This document shows positions 38,321 through 48,740 of a stretch of DNA of 50,573 nucleotides, piece by piece; within the stretch, counting starts at the first letter, position 1, and every line of letters starts with the position of its first letter. A program made the translations under genes and the position numbers. The DNA comes from Bacteroidales bacterium (GTDB taxonomy: Bacteria; Bacteroidota; Bacteroidia; Bacteroidales; VadinHA17). The notes under the pieces were generated by a model. It had not been told where the DNA came from, searched no databases, and saw only the letters and a program-made list of their open reading frames with translations. The stretch covers positions 1 through 50,573 of the forward strand of contig PMIJ01000135.1 in assembly GCA_003157015.1 (NCBI GenBank), in the 5' to 3' direction.

Positions 38321-38881
38321 ATGGAATTATTAAAAAATATCAGGCTGAAAATAGGAAATATCATCCTGAAAAATAAAGCAGCTGTAAATAAAAGAAAGAT
38401 TCATTATTCCGGAATAGATGAAGTAAAAAACATCGGGATTGTTTGGGATGCTTCAAAGATTGAGGACTTTGCATGTTTATCAAGGTTTTGTCAAAAAATG
38501 CACGAAAATAAAACTGATGTCAAGATAATGGGGTATTTTCCGGGAAATAACCTGCCAAACCAGCTTACAGCAGTCAGGTATCTTTCAATAATAAAAAAAG
38601 AAGAATTAAACATTTTCTACCATCCTGTATCTTCTGATACCAGTACCTTCGTTAGCAAGCGTTTTGATGTGCTAATAGATATGAATTTCAAGAAACTTTT
38701 ACCACTAAGATATATTTCATCTCTATCAAATGCCGGCTTAAAGGTTGGTTTATTTGATTCTGAAAACGGAAACGCACCATTCGACCTTATGATGGATCTA
38801 AAAAATCCTGTTAATGTTGAAGAATACCTGAATCAGGTAATACACTACCTTGAAATGATAAAATCGGGAACTGCTAATTAA
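38321..38881 (+). CDS. DUF6913-like conserved Bacteroidota protein
   Basis: The 186-residue protein matches, from memory, a Bacteroidota family often found beside dapA or ligA, without known function. It opens with a basic helix (LLKNIRLKIGNIILKNK) and continues with alternating strands and helices that suggest a Rossmann-like fold: IGIVWDA, VKIMGYF, DVLIDMNFK, KVGLFDSE. No signal peptide or membrane helix. It lies 46 bases after ligA and 12 bases before dapA, so it is likely cotranscribed with dapA. Confidence 0.7.
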   Translation: MELLKNIRLKIGNIILKNKAAVNKRKIHYSGIDEVKNIGIVWDASKIEDFACLSRFCQKMHENKTDVKIMGYFPGNNLPNQLTAVRYLSIIKKEELNIFYHPVSSDTSTFVSKRFDVLIDMNFKKLLPLRYISSLSNAGLKVGLFDSENGNAPFDLMMDLKNPVNVEEYLNQVIHYLEMIKSGTAN

Positions 38882-38892
38882 GTTGGTCAATA

Positions 38893-39783
38893 ATGAAGGA
38901 TATTAAAAAATTCAAAGGAACTGGAGTCGCAATAGTAACACCGTTTAAAAATGATTCAAGCATTGATTTCGCTGCACTGGGAAGAATTGTGAATCATACG
39001 ATAGACGGAGGTGTAAACTATATAGTTGTTATGGGAACAACAGGAGAGTCAGCCACCCTTACCAAGGATGAAAAGAAAGCTGTTCTTTCGTATGTGGTGG
39101 AGGTAACCGATAATCGCGTTCCGCTTGTAACAGGCATAGGAGGAAACAGCACCCAGGAAGTAATAAATTGTATAAGGCATGCCAATCTCACAGGAGTTGA
39201 TGGAATTTTATCCGTAGCACCCTACTATAATAAACCAAACCAGAGAGGTCTCTTTCAGCACTTTAAAGTAATTGCAACCTGTTCCCCCGTTCCTGTCTTG
39301 CTTTATAATGTACCGAGCAGAACTTGCAGTAACATATCTTCTGAAACTTGTCTCGAACTGGCAAATGAATGTGAAAACATCATCGGAATAAAAGAAGCAT
39401 CAGGCGATATCGCGCAGATTATGAGAATCATAAAAGATAAACCTGATAATTTTATGGTAATATCGGGAGATGATATGATGACTTTGCCGATTATATCCTG
39501 TGGAGGATCTGGTGTTATATCGGTTCTTGCAAATGCATTCCCCGCCGCTACCAGCGAACTTGTCACCAATGCTATAAAAAGTAATTTTAAGGCAGCACGC
39601 GAAATTCAGCTTCGTTATCTTGAAATGATTGAACTACTATTTGCTGACGGCAATCCGGCAGGAGTAAAAGCAATGCTTGGTATAATGAATCTGTGCCAGA
39701 ATTACCTCAGACTTCCGCTGGTTCCTGTCAACAGGACTATCTATACGCGTATTCAGAAAGCAGTTGATGAAGTGAAGGAATAA
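38893..39783 (+). CDS. dapA: 4-hydroxy-tetrahydrodipicolinate synthase
   Basis: DapA condenses pyruvate with aspartate semialdehyde in the lysine/diaminopimelate pathway. Active-site residues are seen: T49-T50 in MGTTGE, Y138 in LLYNVPSRT and the Schiff-base lysine K167 in GIKEASG. The 296-residue length is standard and the protein is cytoplasmic. It is the last of the + strand ligA-side genes and is convergent with secA; the 34-base spacer has no hairpin. Confidence 0.96.
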   Translation: MKDIKKFKGTGVAIVTPFKNDSSIDFAALGRIVNHTIDGGVNYIVVMGTTGESATLTKDEKKAVLSYVVEVTDNRVPLVTGIGGNSTQEVINCIRHANLTGVDGILSVAPYYNKPNQRGLFQHFKVIATCSPVPVLLYNVPSRTCSNISSETCLELANECENIIGIKEASGDIAQIMRIIKDKPDNFMVISGDDMMTLPIISCGGSGVISVLANAFPAATSELVTNAIKSNFKAAREIQLRYLEMIELLFADGNPAGVKAMLGIMNLCQNYLRLPLVPVNRTIYTRIQKAVDEVKE

Positions 39784-39817
39784 GATTATCACGAAAATCT
39801 AGACAACAATCCCATTT

Positions 39818-42800
39818 TTATGCATTAACATCTGCTCCAGGAGCTCCTGTCGGCTGCAATCCATGGCATTGTTTGTATTTTTTACCACTGCCACAGGGAC
39901 AAGGATCATTTCTGCCAACCTTTTTATCGACCCGTACTGGTTCTGTTTTCTGATTCTTTTCCTGTCCGCCGCCGCCTGTGCTGCTGTATTGTGAAAAGTC
40001 GCTTTTGGAAGTTCTCAGATTGCTCATGTCGACCTGTCGTCTTCTTTGTGCTTCTTTGACCTGCTCAGGATCCTGATTGGGGATATGCCCTTTCATTAGA
40101 GTGCTGACTACATCTTTATTTACCTTTGTGAGCATAGTTTTAAACAGCTCAAAGGATTCAAACTTATATATAAGCAGAGGATCTTTCTGCTCGTAGGTGG
40201 CATTCTGAACAGATTGTTTAAGTTCATCCATTTCCCTCAGATGTTCTTTCCATGCATCATCAATAGTTGCCAGAACGACAGTTTTTTCATATGCTTTCGC
40301 CAGTTCCCTTCCTTCTGACTCAGCAGTAGCCTTCAGGTTCGTAACAACCTGATAAACCTTTACTCCGTCTGAAATCGGAACAACAACATTTTCATATACA
40401 TGCGACATCCTTTCATATACATCTTTCAGGACAGGGTACGCCTGTGCTGAGATTGATTCGACTTTCCTTTTATAGGTATCAAGCACCTTTGTATAAACCA
40501 AATCAGTTACTTCACGGGAATTAGACTTTTTGAAATCCTGTTCAGGGACAGGAGAATCCATTGAAAATGACCGGATAAGATCAAAATCAAATCCTTCAAA
40601 ATCTCCATCGCCATGGTACACTTCCACCAGATTTTCAGTAACATCGAACATCATATTCGCTATGTCGACAGTTAATCTCTCACCAAGAAGAGCATGCCGT
40701 CTTTTCCTGTAAATTACTTCCCGCTGCGAATTCATTACGTCATCATATTCCAGAAGTCTCTTTCTTATTCCAAAGTTATTCTCTTCTACTTTTTTCTGAG
40801 CCCTTTCGATTGATTTTGTTATCATCGAATGTTGAATCATCTCTCCATCCTTGAGCCCCAGTTTGTCCATAATTCCGGCAATTCTTTCAGAGCCAAACAG
40901 TCTCATCAATTCATCCTCAAGTGATACGAAAAACTGTGATGATCCGGGGTCCCCCTGCCTTCCAGAACGGCCCCTTAACTGCCTGTCTACCCTTCTTGAT
41001 TCATGCCTTTCAGTACCTACAATGGCAAGCCCGCCAGCCTTACGGACTTCTTCCGTTAGTTTAATATCGGTACCGCGTCCGGCCATATTCGTTGCAATAG
41101 TAATAGTTCCGGTTTTTCCGGCTTCTGCTACTATTTCAGCCTCCCGCTGATGCAGCTTTGCATTCAGAACATTATGTTTCAGTCCTTTCATTTTGAGCAT
41201 TCTGCTCAGCAATTCAGATATCTCTACCGATGTTGTTCCCACCAGTACTGGTCGTCCCTGACGGTTCATTTCTGAAATCTCATCGATTACAGCATTATAT
41301 TTCTCCCTCTTGGTTTTATATACAAGATCCTCTTTGTCGGATCTGATAACAGGTCTGTTTGTCGGAATAACAACAACATCTAGTTTATAAATATCCCAGA
41401 GTTCACCGGCTTCGGTCTCGGCAGTACCCGTCATGCCTGCAAGCTTATGGTACATTCTGAAATAATTCTGAAGAGTTATTGTTGCATAGGTTTGAGTTGC
41501 ATCCTCCACTTTAACATTTTCTTTTGCTTCTATTGCCTGATGAAGTCCGTCGGAATAACGTCGCCCTTCCAGAACTCTACCGGTCTGCTCGTCAACAATT
41601 TTCACCTTATTATCTACAACGATATATTCAGTGTCGCGGTCAAAGAGGGTCCAGGCTTTTAACAACTGGGTCATAGTATGAACTCTTTCTGACTTAACAG
41701 AATAGTCTTGCAGAAGTTCGTCTTTTATTTTCAGCTTTTCACGATCTGACAATTCAGATTTTTCAATATCGGCAATCTTTGATCCAACATCTGGAAGAAT
41801 AAAAAAACTGATATCCTCAACTGAATCAGAAATCAGGTCAAGTCCTTTTTCTGTCAGTTCGATTGAGTTAGCTTTTTCATCGATGATAAAGAATAATGGA
41901 TCAGTTGCCTTTGGCATTTCTTTACTATTATTCTGCATATAAAAGTTCTCGGTCTTCAGAAGCAGGGATTTATTCCCCTCTTCGCTAAGGAACTTAATAA
42001 GCGCATTATTCTTTGGGAGACCTTTAAAAGCTCTCAGCAACAGGAGCCCTCCCTCATCATTTTTATTATCGGCAATAAGTTTTTTTGCATCAGCAAGTAT
42101 CTGTGTTACCAGCTTTTTCTGAGCAGATACTAACCGGTCCACTTTCGGTTTAAGCTCATCGAATTGCTGTGTATCGCTTTTGGCAGTTGGTCCTGAAATA
42201 ATAAGTGGCGTACGGGCATCATCGATCAACACCGAGTCGACTTCGTCAACTATTGCATAATGATGCTTACGTTGAACCAGGTCCTCAGGGTTAATGGCCA
42301 TATTATCCCTGAGGTAGTCAAATCCGAATTCATTATTTGTTCCAAAAGTAATATCGGCATTGTATGCTTTACGTCTGTCAGGTGAATTTGGCTGGTGTTT
42401 ATCAATACAATCGACCGTCAGGCCATGGAATTCATAGATCGGGCCCATCCATTCAGAGTCGCGTTTAGACAGGTAATCATTAACTGTTACAATATGCACT
42501 CCCCTACCTGCCAGTGCATTAAGAAAAACAGGAAGCGTTGCAACAACTGTTTTTCCTTCACCTGTACCCATCTCCGCAATCTTCCCTTTGTGAAGGGCGA
42601 CACCGCCAATGAGCTGAACATCATAATGAACCATATCCCAGGTTATCTCATTTCCTCCAGCAATCCACTTGTTACTCCAGCTTGCTTTGCTGCCATTGAT
42701 AGTTATGCCTTCCCTAGTAGCAGCCAGATCCCTGTCATATTGTCGTGCCGTTACTTCCAGCACACTATTCTCCTTAAATCGTTTTGCCGTCTCTTTAACA

Positions 42801-43144
42801 ATTGCAAAAGCACGTGGAACAAGCTCATCTAATGTTGCTTCGAGTTTTTCATTGATCTGCTTTTCTATCTTGTCAATTGAGTTGTAAATCTCCTCTTTCA
42901 GATATACATCTTCCTCCTTTTCAGCTTTTTCCCTGAGCGACCTAATCTCATTTTCGTCTCCTTCAACACTTTTCAGGATTTCACTTCTGAGCTCATCTGT
43001 CCTGTCTCTCAATTCGTCATTTGATAATCCCTGTATTTTCTCAAATTCAGCATGAATTTTATCTATATATGGGTTTATCTCTTTTAAATCTCTTTCATAT
43101 TTATTACCCAGGAAAAGGCCCAGTACATTGTTTATAATGCTCAT
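39818..43144 (-). CDS. secA: Preprotein translocase ATPase SecA
   Basis: SecA drives post-translational export through SecYEG. The 1,108-residue protein has the Walker A region [28 protein letters not shown] (Walker B), a phylum-typical insertion of about 150 residues in the preprotein cross-linking region after [10 protein letters not shown], the second motor domain with [12 protein letters not shown], the helical scaffold, and a C-terminal zinc site [14 protein letters not shown] for SecB/ribosome contact. The start is ATG 43144, 35 bases downstream of a TAnnTTTG box. Monocistronic. Confidence 0.97.
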   Translation of the reverse strand: MSIINNVLGLFLGNKYERDLKEINPYIDKIHAEFEKIQGLSNDELRDRTDELRSEILKSVEGDENEIRSLREKAEKEEDVYLKEEIYNSIDKIEKQINEKLEATLDELVPRAFAIVKETAKRFKENSVLEVTARQYDRDLAATREGITINGSKASWSNKWIAGGNEITWDMVHYDVQLIGGVALHKGKIAEMGTGEGKTVVATLPVFLNALAGRGVHIVTVNDYLSKRDSEWMGPIYEFHGLTVDCIDKHQPNSPDRRKAYNADITFGTNNEFGFDYLRDNMAINPEDLVQRKHHYAIVDEVDSVLIDDARTPLIISGPTAKSDTQQFDELKPKVDRLVSAQKKLVTQILADAKKLIADNKNDEGGLLLLRAFKGLPKNNALIKFLSEEGNKSLLLKTENFYMQNNSKEMPKATDPLFFIIDEKANSIELTEKGLDLISDSVEDISFFILPDVGSKIADIEKSELSDREKLKIKDELLQDYSVKSERVHTMTQLLKAWTLFDRDTEYIVVDNKVKIVDEQTGRVLEGRRYSDGLHQAIEAKENVKVEDATQTYATITLQNYFRMYHKLAGMTGTAETEAGELWDIYKLDVVVIPTNRPVIRSDKEDLVYKTKREKYNAVIDEISEMNRQGRPVLVGTTSVEISELLSRMLKMKGLKHNVLNAKLHQREAEIVAEAGKTGTITIATNMAGRGTDIKLTEEVRKAGGLAIVGTERHESRRVDRQLRGRSGRQGDPGSSQFFVSLEDELMRLFGSERIAGIMDKLGLKDGEMIQHSMITKSIERAQKKVEENNFGIRKRLLEYDDVMNSQREVIYRKRRHALLGERLTVDIANMMFDVTENLVEVYHGDGDFEGFDFDLIRSFSMDSPVPEQDFKKSNSREVTDLVYTKVLDTYKRKVESISAQAYPVLKDVYERMSHVYENVVVPISDGVKVYQVVTNLKATAESEGRELAKAYEKTVVLATIDDAWKEHLREMDELKQSVQNATYEQKDPLLIYKFESFELFKTMLTKVNKDVVSTLMKGHIPNQDPEQVKEAQRRRQVDMSNLRTSKSDFSQYSSTGGGGQEKNQKTEPVRVDKKVGRNDPCPCGSGKKYKQCHGLQPTGAPGADVNA

Positions 43145-43178
43145 TTTAAGGTGTTTTACAATTTTTTTAAATATCCAG

Positions 43179-43186
43179 CAAAATTA
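43179..43186 (-). promoter_or_regulatory. Candidate -7 box (TAATTTTG) for secA
   Basis: On the minus strand TAATTTTG matches TAnnTTTG and gives a leader of about 28 bases before the secA ATG. It lies just after the terminator of the upstream gene, as expected for an independent transcript. Confidence 0.5.
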
Positions 43187-43229
43187 GCTTTATTTTCCAA
43201 TAAAGAATTCCAAAAAACCAATTTATGCA

Positions 43230-43256
43230 AAAACCCCGCCATTCTTGCGGGGTTTT
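43230..43256 (-). terminator. Bidirectional hairpin terminator after the T9SS protein gene
   Basis: A strong stem of CCCCGC / GCGGGG extended by A-T pairs to 10 bp, with a 7-base loop, is flanked by T-runs on both strands. It follows the minus-strand gene ending at 43262 and isolates secA from it. Confidence 0.88.
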
Positions 43257-43261
43257 ACATT

Positions 43262-45760
43262 TTATTTTAGGAGAGTATATTTTATAGTTTTAATTCCATC
43301 ATCCATGTACAAGACTATAATATACATTCCTGCCGGGAAGGAAGAAATATCAGCAAGTATTTCAGATGATCCAGAGGTAATGGCATTCCTCAGGCATATT
43401 CCTGCAGCATTGAAAACACTATAACGTAAAGGCTTATAAGTCAATACGCCCGCGATGTCTGTACTTATTTTTATAAGGCCTTTACCTGGGTTAGGATAAA
43501 CAGTTACAGGATGATTATTTATTTCTGTTACTGCATCAATCAGCGGGTCTATTTTCAAATCTTCAACAACCCATCCCCATCCGTTTGCGAATGGATCGGA
43601 ATATAATCTGAATCTCAGCAATAAAGTGTCACCGGCGGAAATATTGGCAGACGGACTATAAAGGAAAGTATGTTTTTGCAGCAATGCTTCCGTACCGACA
43701 TACGTTGAGTTATCTCCTACAATACTACTGTTATAAGCTGAAAGCCATGATGGAAATAACCTGCTGTCATAACCATCGATAAGAGCAAACCAGGTCTTGC
43801 CAAAGTTTTTTGAACCTTCCACAATTACATAATCAAAAAAATCTGGCGATCCGAAAACCGATCCATCTGCTCCCGGTTCTACAAGAACTACTTCATTGTA
43901 ACTGACCAGCATGCCGGATTCATTAAATTTCAGAGGGTATCTTAATATTGAAGTATACTCAATACTTTTATTGTTGTCCTCCGGACTCTCATAAGGGTGC
44001 TTTGAATTTAAACCGTACTTACTGAATCCAGCAGGTCGGGAAATGTCAAAACCTATATTAAAAAAATCAGGCTCGGCTTTCGAAAAATCCGTGGAATAAG
44101 TTGATACTGCAGGAAATATCTCTTCTACAGGAACAACAAAATACCCCGTTTTGGGTAATGATGCTAAATTCGGGACCATGGCTGTGTCGACTGCAAAAAT
44201 CTTGTATTCAATTGTATCGTGACCTTTCAGCAATAATGAACTGGCACTGAACGAAGTGCTATAGTTATTATTTTGCCCCTTTTTCATACGAATAAATTTT
44301 GAAGGACCATGGTTTACTTTGAATTCAATATATGCTGAATCAACACCCAGATTGTCAGTCACAGTTGCAGCATATTTCATTGAATCAACTGTCTGTAAAT
44401 AATATGCAACAGGTGTATGGAGTATTATCGGTTTAACAGTGTCGGTACCAATATAAATATGATATCTGTTATTTTTTATTAAAGGAAAATCCTTATAAGC
44501 TGAAGGCGATCTGTAATTCCTGAAAAAGCAATCCTGTGCAAAAAAATAATACTGTAATTCCGAATTGTATCCTGGAATATTGATAGTAGTATTATAGGTG
44601 TCATTAAAATTAGGAGAAGTAAGATAAAGAGAATCGCTTGTCAGAAAGTTATCAAAAGAGTACACTAATCCTACTTTATTATGATTATAGGCCGTATCTG
44701 ATTTGATATCAACTGAAAGAAGAATCTGCGACAGATGCCCTTCATTATCCCCCGGTGGGGTATGAATTATTTTTGTATTAATCCATCCCAAATCTCCGAG
44801 TATGGAGAATGTATACTTACCCGGATCATGAATTGCCTCACCAAGGTCAATGAAAGGAGTCATCAGTGCATTAACACGAAGAGTTGCCGATTCATCAAGA
44901 TGAGAAATGCTCGATCCTGCATCCCATATTGATGGTGCATACAATTTTGCCCTAAGGTTAAGGTAGTTTACGGAAGTTGAGTACTTTCTTAAAAGCGGAC
45001 CGTTAAAATATAGTTGATTTCCAGTGAGTTGATTATTAAGAGCAGAAGAATTATTAAGGAATTTCATTGTATCGGTTAATTTGCTTCCGTCATAGTTTTC
45101 AACAAATGTATCGTATACCATAGGTACGGAACTGACACCATATGAACCAAATGTTCCATCTGAACTAAAGGTGTCAAAAAAACCTAGGCCATGACAAATC
45201 TCGTGCATTACTACGGTTACCAGATCATATTTAGTTACTGGTGTTTGTCCGTCAGTGCCAAGGTACCAGTTTATTGAACTGTTGACTTCCAGAGTTATAT
45301 CCCCCTGAGACTCATTACTGAAATTTTTTTCGGCAATTTTTTCGGCAAGCGATACCGGGTATAATACAAGTGGGTTCAGGGCATCTATTCCTGCTCCTGC
45401 CACATACCCGGTTATTGTTGACTGAGCAAGAATTCCTGAAGTCGATATTTTCACCCAGCTAGCGTTAACTGTGAATTTGGTGTCTGCAGGGAGCATCGCT
45501 CTCAAAATTGAGGCAGCATAGTCCACAGCAGCTTTAGCCTGTGATGAAAAACCAGTATAATTGACAGTTATTGAACCTCCGCTTTTTGATCCGTTTTTTG
45601 CGAAAAATTCTTTAGGAGGCGGAATATAGATCCTGGTTATTTTTTTCCCCGCATAGCATAGTCCCGTGACAGAAGAATTCTTTATCAGATTCTGGGCTTC
45701 CATCCGGAGTACAGAACTAAAAACAATAAAAAACATTAAAAGAGAAAAGAATCGCTTCAT
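43262..45760 (-). CDS. Secreted snapalysin-like metalloprotease with T9SS sorting domain
   Basis: The 832-residue protein has an N-terminal signal peptide (FFSLLMFFIVFSSVL, ending near AQ). The zinc site is H186-E-x2-H190-x2-G-x2-D196 (MHEICHGLGFFD), the HExxHxxGxxD form in which Asp replaces the third His, as in snapalysin-type proteases. The middle contains Ig-like beta modules (~340-640) and a region with a VVEDLKIDPL segment. The last ~80 residues (VYPNPGKGLIKI ... GMYIIVLYMDDG ... KYTLLK) are a type A C-terminal sorting domain for the type IX secretion system, so the protein is exported to the surface or medium. Its ATG overlaps the ferritin stop by four bases, an odd pairing. Confidence 0.88.
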   Translation of the reverse strand: MKRFFSLLMFFIVFSSVLRMEAQNLIKNSSVTGLCYAGKKITRIYIPPPKEFFAKNGSKSGGSITVNYTGFSSQAKAAVDYAASILRAMLPADTKFTVNASWVKISTSGILAQSTITGYVAGAGIDALNPLVLYPVSLAEKIAEKNFSNESQGDITLEVNSSINWYLGTDGQTPVTKYDLVTVVMHEICHGLGFFDTFSSDGTFGSYGVSSVPMVYDTFVENYDGSKLTDTMKFLNNSSALNNQLTGNQLYFNGPLLRKYSTSVNYLNLRAKLYAPSIWDAGSSISHLDESATLRVNALMTPFIDLGEAIHDPGKYTFSILGDLGWINTKIIHTPPGDNEGHLSQILLSVDIKSDTAYNHNKVGLVYSFDNFLTSDSLYLTSPNFNDTYNTTINIPGYNSELQYYFFAQDCFFRNYRSPSAYKDFPLIKNNRYHIYIGTDTVKPIILHTPVAYYLQTVDSMKYAATVTDNLGVDSAYIEFKVNHGPSKFIRMKKGQNNNYSTSFSASSLLLKGHDTIEYKIFAVDTAMVPNLASLPKTGYFVVPVEEIFPAVSTYSTDFSKAEPDFFNIGFDISRPAGFSKYGLNSKHPYESPEDNNKSIEYTSILRYPLKFNESGMLVSYNEVVLVEPGADGSVFGSPDFFDYVIVEGSKNFGKTWFALIDGYDSRLFPSWLSAYNSSIVGDNSTYVGTEALLQKHTFLYSPSANISAGDTLLLRFRLYSDPFANGWGWVVEDLKIDPLIDAVTEINNHPVTVYPNPGKGLIKISTDIAGVLTYKPLRYSVFNAAGICLRNAITSGSSEILADISSFPAGMYIIVLYMDDGIKTIKYTLLK

Positions 45761-46269
45761 GGATTTGTCCCGGCATTAACGGCGGGTCTTCTCAAACCCA
45801 TTATATCTCTGTCAAACTCGTACATACTATTTTTTCCGACAAGACGAAGTTTGTCAAGTACGATTCTGACTGAGGCTTCTTCTTCAACCTGTTCCATCAC
45901 AAACCACAGCAGAAAATTATGAGTATTGAAATCTTTCTCCTCAAGTGTGAGGGCCACAATTTCGTTAATGCTTGCAGTTATAAACTCCTCATGCTTTAAT
46001 ACTTCTTTAAAAACCTCCTCTACGCTTTTAAAATCGGTTGCAGGTTTTTTAATAGACGGCATAACTGCTTTGCCTCCACGTTCATTAATATATTTAATAA
46101 ATTTCAGCATATGAATGCGTTCTTCGTCGGACTGGCTGTACATCCAGCCTGCAACACCACTCAGGCCATTAACTTCAGCCCATGATGCCATGGCCAGATA
46201 AAGATTAGATGAGTAGCCTTCCCTCTCTACCTGCCTGTTACAGATATCCTCTATTTTTTTGTTTAACAT
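45757..46269 (-). CDS. ftnA: Ferritin
   Basis: A bacterial non-haem ferritin storing iron in a 24-mer shell. The ferroxidase ligands are visible: E17, E50 and H53 (SDEERIHML), with further acidic ligands near E94 and Q127-E130 (FVMEQVEEEA). The 170 residues are complete. The stop overlaps the start of the downstream metalloprotease gene by four bases (ATGA), so the two may be cotranslated. No Fur-like palindrome was seen upstream. Confidence 0.95.
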   Translation of the reverse strand: MLNKKIEDICNRQVEREGYSSNLYLAMASWAEVNGLSGVAGWMYSQSDEERIHMLKFIKYINERGGKAVMPSIKKPATDFKSVEEVFKEVLKHEEFITASINEIVALTLEEKDFNTHNFLLWFVMEQVEEEASVRIVLDKLRLVGKNSMYEFDRDIMGLRRPAVNAGTNP

Positions 46270-46319
46270 AACAATAAGATTATTTGATTTTCATGATAAC
46301 AGTTTCCTTAATTAAGTTG

Positions 46320-46688
46320 TTAACTCTCCAGCAACTGCTCAATTTTTGCAATAAGGTCGTTAATTGAAAACGGTTTTGAATAAATTGCATCAGCGCCCAG
46401 CGCTTTTGCCAGGTTCAGATAACTACCCGGACCTACTTTGCCTCCTCCTGAGATTGCAATGATCTTAATTGTCGGTTTTAATTCCCTGAGTTTTATAACC
46501 ACTTTCAGGCCATCTTCCTCTGGCATGATAAGGTCAGTAACCACAAGATCAGTAATTGTTGGTTTGAAATGTGCAATTGCCGACTTGCCATTGTCAGCTT
46601 CAAAAACTGTAAAATTTCTTCTTGAAAGCGACAGCTTCAACATTTCTCTCAGTTCTTTATCATCCTCAACGATTAATACTCCAGGCAT
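46320..46688 (-). CDS. Receiver-only response regulator
   Basis: A single CheY-like receiver of 122 residues with the acidic pair D9-D10, phosphoacceptor D52 (VVTDLIMPEEDG), and the conserved lysine in IYSKPFS near 107. No output domain, so it probably works by protein contact or phosphorelay. It lies 53 bases downstream of the histidine kinase gene, with a period-6 array between, and is likely its phosphotransfer partner. Confidence 0.9.
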   Translation of the reverse strand: MPGVLIVEDDKELREMLKLSLSRRNFTVFEADNGKSAIAHFKPTITDLVVTDLIMPEEDGLKVVIKLRELKPTIKIIAISGGGKVGPGSYLNLAKALGADAIYSKPFSINDLIAKIEQLLES

Positions 46689-46704
46689 CTTTTTTAATTT
46701 AAGG

Positions 46705-46728
46705 TTTGGGTTTAGTTTTAGGTTTAGT
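46705..46728. repeat. Period-6 array (TTTAGK units)
   Basis: TTTGGG, TTTAGT, TTTAGG and TTTAGT follow without gaps, preceded by TTTAAGG, in the short spacer between the kinase and regulator genes. It resembles telomere-like hexamers and is the shortest-period array in the window. Confidence 0.6.
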
Positions 46729-46741
46729 CCAGGCTATGTGT

Positions 46742-48661
46742 CTATCTTAATAAATCCTGAATCGCGTTCCTGATTTCTTTAAGTGAAACCGGCTTCGTCA
46801 GGTGTTGATTTATAATTCCCGAATTTAGTAATTTTTCATCTGATATTTCCAGTATAGGGTCAGTGATAAGTATACAGGGAGTAATAATTTTCTGCGTTCT
46901 GAATATGGCAACAAGGTCTTCCGCATTGATTTGTTTTGAATCACTCATATAAATGACCATATCGGGTCTCTCTTTGACGTTAGTCATAACCCTGGCAAAA
47001 TTTCTGCCATCCGAAATGAAAACCAGTTCATAGCCTGCACTTTCGAGAGCAAGTGATAAAATACGGGATTCATATTTGTTGCCGGTAATAAACAGCACTC
47101 TCTTTCTCGCGCTCTTTTTGCCGGCAGGAACTGCATAACTTTTTGATACCGGCAGGTAAACATTGAAAACAGAACCTTTTCCTTTTTCACTGGAAACAAC
47201 AATTTCGCCTTCCATTTCAGTAATTATTCCATGTATCACAGATAAGCCAAGACCAGTTCCTTTTCCAACTTCCCTTGTAGTGAAAAAGGGTTCAAAAATT
47301 CTTCCAATCAGTGATGGATCCATACCCTCTCCTGTATCTTTGAATGTCAGCAGAACATACTCATCAGCAACAATATCTTTATTGAGTTCGTGTTGTACAA
47401 ATTCCCGCCTGACCATAGCAATTTTTACTGACAATATCCCGCCATTTTCTTCCATTGCCTGAATGGCGTTAGTCATCAGATTTAAGAAGACCCTGAATAA
47501 TTGAGTAGGATCAGCAAGAACATTGACCTCAACTTTTGAAATTCTGCTTTGCAGCACGACATTGGATGGGATAGATGATTTCACAAATCCTATAGTCTCC
47601 TTGAGAACTTCTGATACATTTATTAACACCTTTTCCTGCTCAACATGCCTGCTGAAAGTAAGTATCTGATTTGTTATAGACTGGGCTTTTTTTACTGCCA
47701 GCTGTATCCTGCTGACTTTCTCAGCCAGGTCTGAATTTTTCGGAAGATCTTCGTGCAACATTTCCGAATATCCGGAAATTGTAGCCAGTATATTATTAAA
47801 ATCGTGCGCTATCCCACCAGCCAGTGATCCGATTGTCTCAAGCTTCTGAGCCTGAAGCAAACGATTCTCGAGCATAAGTTCACGAGAACAGTCTTCAACT
47901 GCAAAATCGATATAATCCGGACTACCTGATTTGTTGACGGCAAGAAATCCGCTAATTCTGCATGGTATTTCCTTTCCATCATAGTTTTTCAGATAGACTC
48001 TTCCAAAATTTTTGGTATGGCTATCAGCAAGTTGTGCAAGCTGCACTTCAAATAGCTCTTCCTCAATATAAAAACTCTTAAGATTCATATTGGTAACTGA
48101 CATCCCATTATGGCAACCGGCAATCATTAAAAAAGCCGCATTGGCATGTAAAATTTTTCCTTCCGGAGTGCATCGCAGGAAACCGATCGGCAGATTTGAT
48201 TCAAACTTCCTGAGTTCTTCTTCCTTATCTATTACTGCTTGTTTTGTAGTCTTAAGATCATCAATATCAAATGTTTCTGCAAGTAAATGTGTTATTTTAC
48301 CCGGTTCAACAGAGAGTGGCCTGAATACAACTTCAAAATGTCTTTTACCTGTTTGAGGTGTTATAAAAGTTGCTTCATACTTTATGGTTTTTCCCGAAAA
48401 ACAAATATCAACATTTCTTTTAATTGCATTCTGAAATGTATCATGGCCCCATACATCGCCAAGGGATCTTCCAAGTATAGCATCGAGAACAACCTGATGC
48501 GCATTGCAAAAGGTTGAATTAACTTTTTCATAAATATAATCTCGGTTAATGATAGTAATCATCGACCTTGAATGGTTAATAATCTGGTCCGAAATGTCCT
48601 TTTCTTTTGTCAGGAATTTCAAATAATCATAACCGTCAGAAATTTCAAGTTTCTTTTTCAA
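46742..48661 (-). CDS. PAS-PAS histidine kinase with degenerate receiver
   Basis: A cytoplasmic hybrid-like kinase of 639 residues. Two PAS domains (~25-135 and ~150-260) precede the HisKA region with phosphoacceptor H286 (AGGIAHDFNN), then the HATPase domain with N (NLMTNAIQA), DTGEGM and FTTREVGKGTGLGL boxes. The final ~120 residues keep a receiver fold (KRVLFITGN ... TKPVSLKEI), but the acidic pair is replaced by T-G and the phosphoacceptor Asp by Met (PDMVIYMSD), so it should not accept phosphate. No membrane helices. The separate receiver at 46320 probably takes its phosphate. The signal is unknown. Confidence 0.88.
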   Translation of the reverse strand: MKKKLEISDGYDYLKFLTKEKDISDQIINHSRSMITIINRDYIYEKVNSTFCNAHQVVLDAILGRSLGDVWGHDTFQNAIKRNVDICFSGKTIKYEATFITPQTGKRHFEVVFRPLSVEPGKITHLLAETFDIDDLKTTKQAVIDKEEELRKFESNLPIGFLRCTPEGKILHANAAFLMIAGCHNGMSVTNMNLKSFYIEEELFEVQLAQLADSHTKNFGRVYLKNYDGKEIPCRISGFLAVNKSGSPDYIDFAVEDCSRELMLENRLLQAQKLETIGSLAGGIAHDFNNILATISGYSEMLHEDLPKNSDLAEKVSRIQLAVKKAQSITNQILTFSRHVEQEKVLINVSEVLKETIGFVKSSIPSNVVLQSRISKVEVNVLADPTQLFRVFLNLMTNAIQAMEENGGILSVKIAMVRREFVQHELNKDIVADEYVLLTFKDTGEGMDPSLIGRIFEPFFTTREVGKGTGLGLSVIHGIITEMEGEIVVSSEKGKGSVFNVYLPVSKSYAVPAGKKSARKRVLFITGNKYESRILSLALESAGYELVFISDGRNFARVMTNVKERPDMVIYMSDSKQINAEDLVAIFRTQKIITPCILITDPILEISDEKLLNSGIINQHLTKPVSLKEIRNAIQDLLR

Positions 48662-48740
48662 GTAGTTAGTTTTATTTTGTAAAGACCATAGAGGGAAAAA
48701 AGTCTATGCAATCGTTTCCCATTGATTTTCAAGGATCTTT

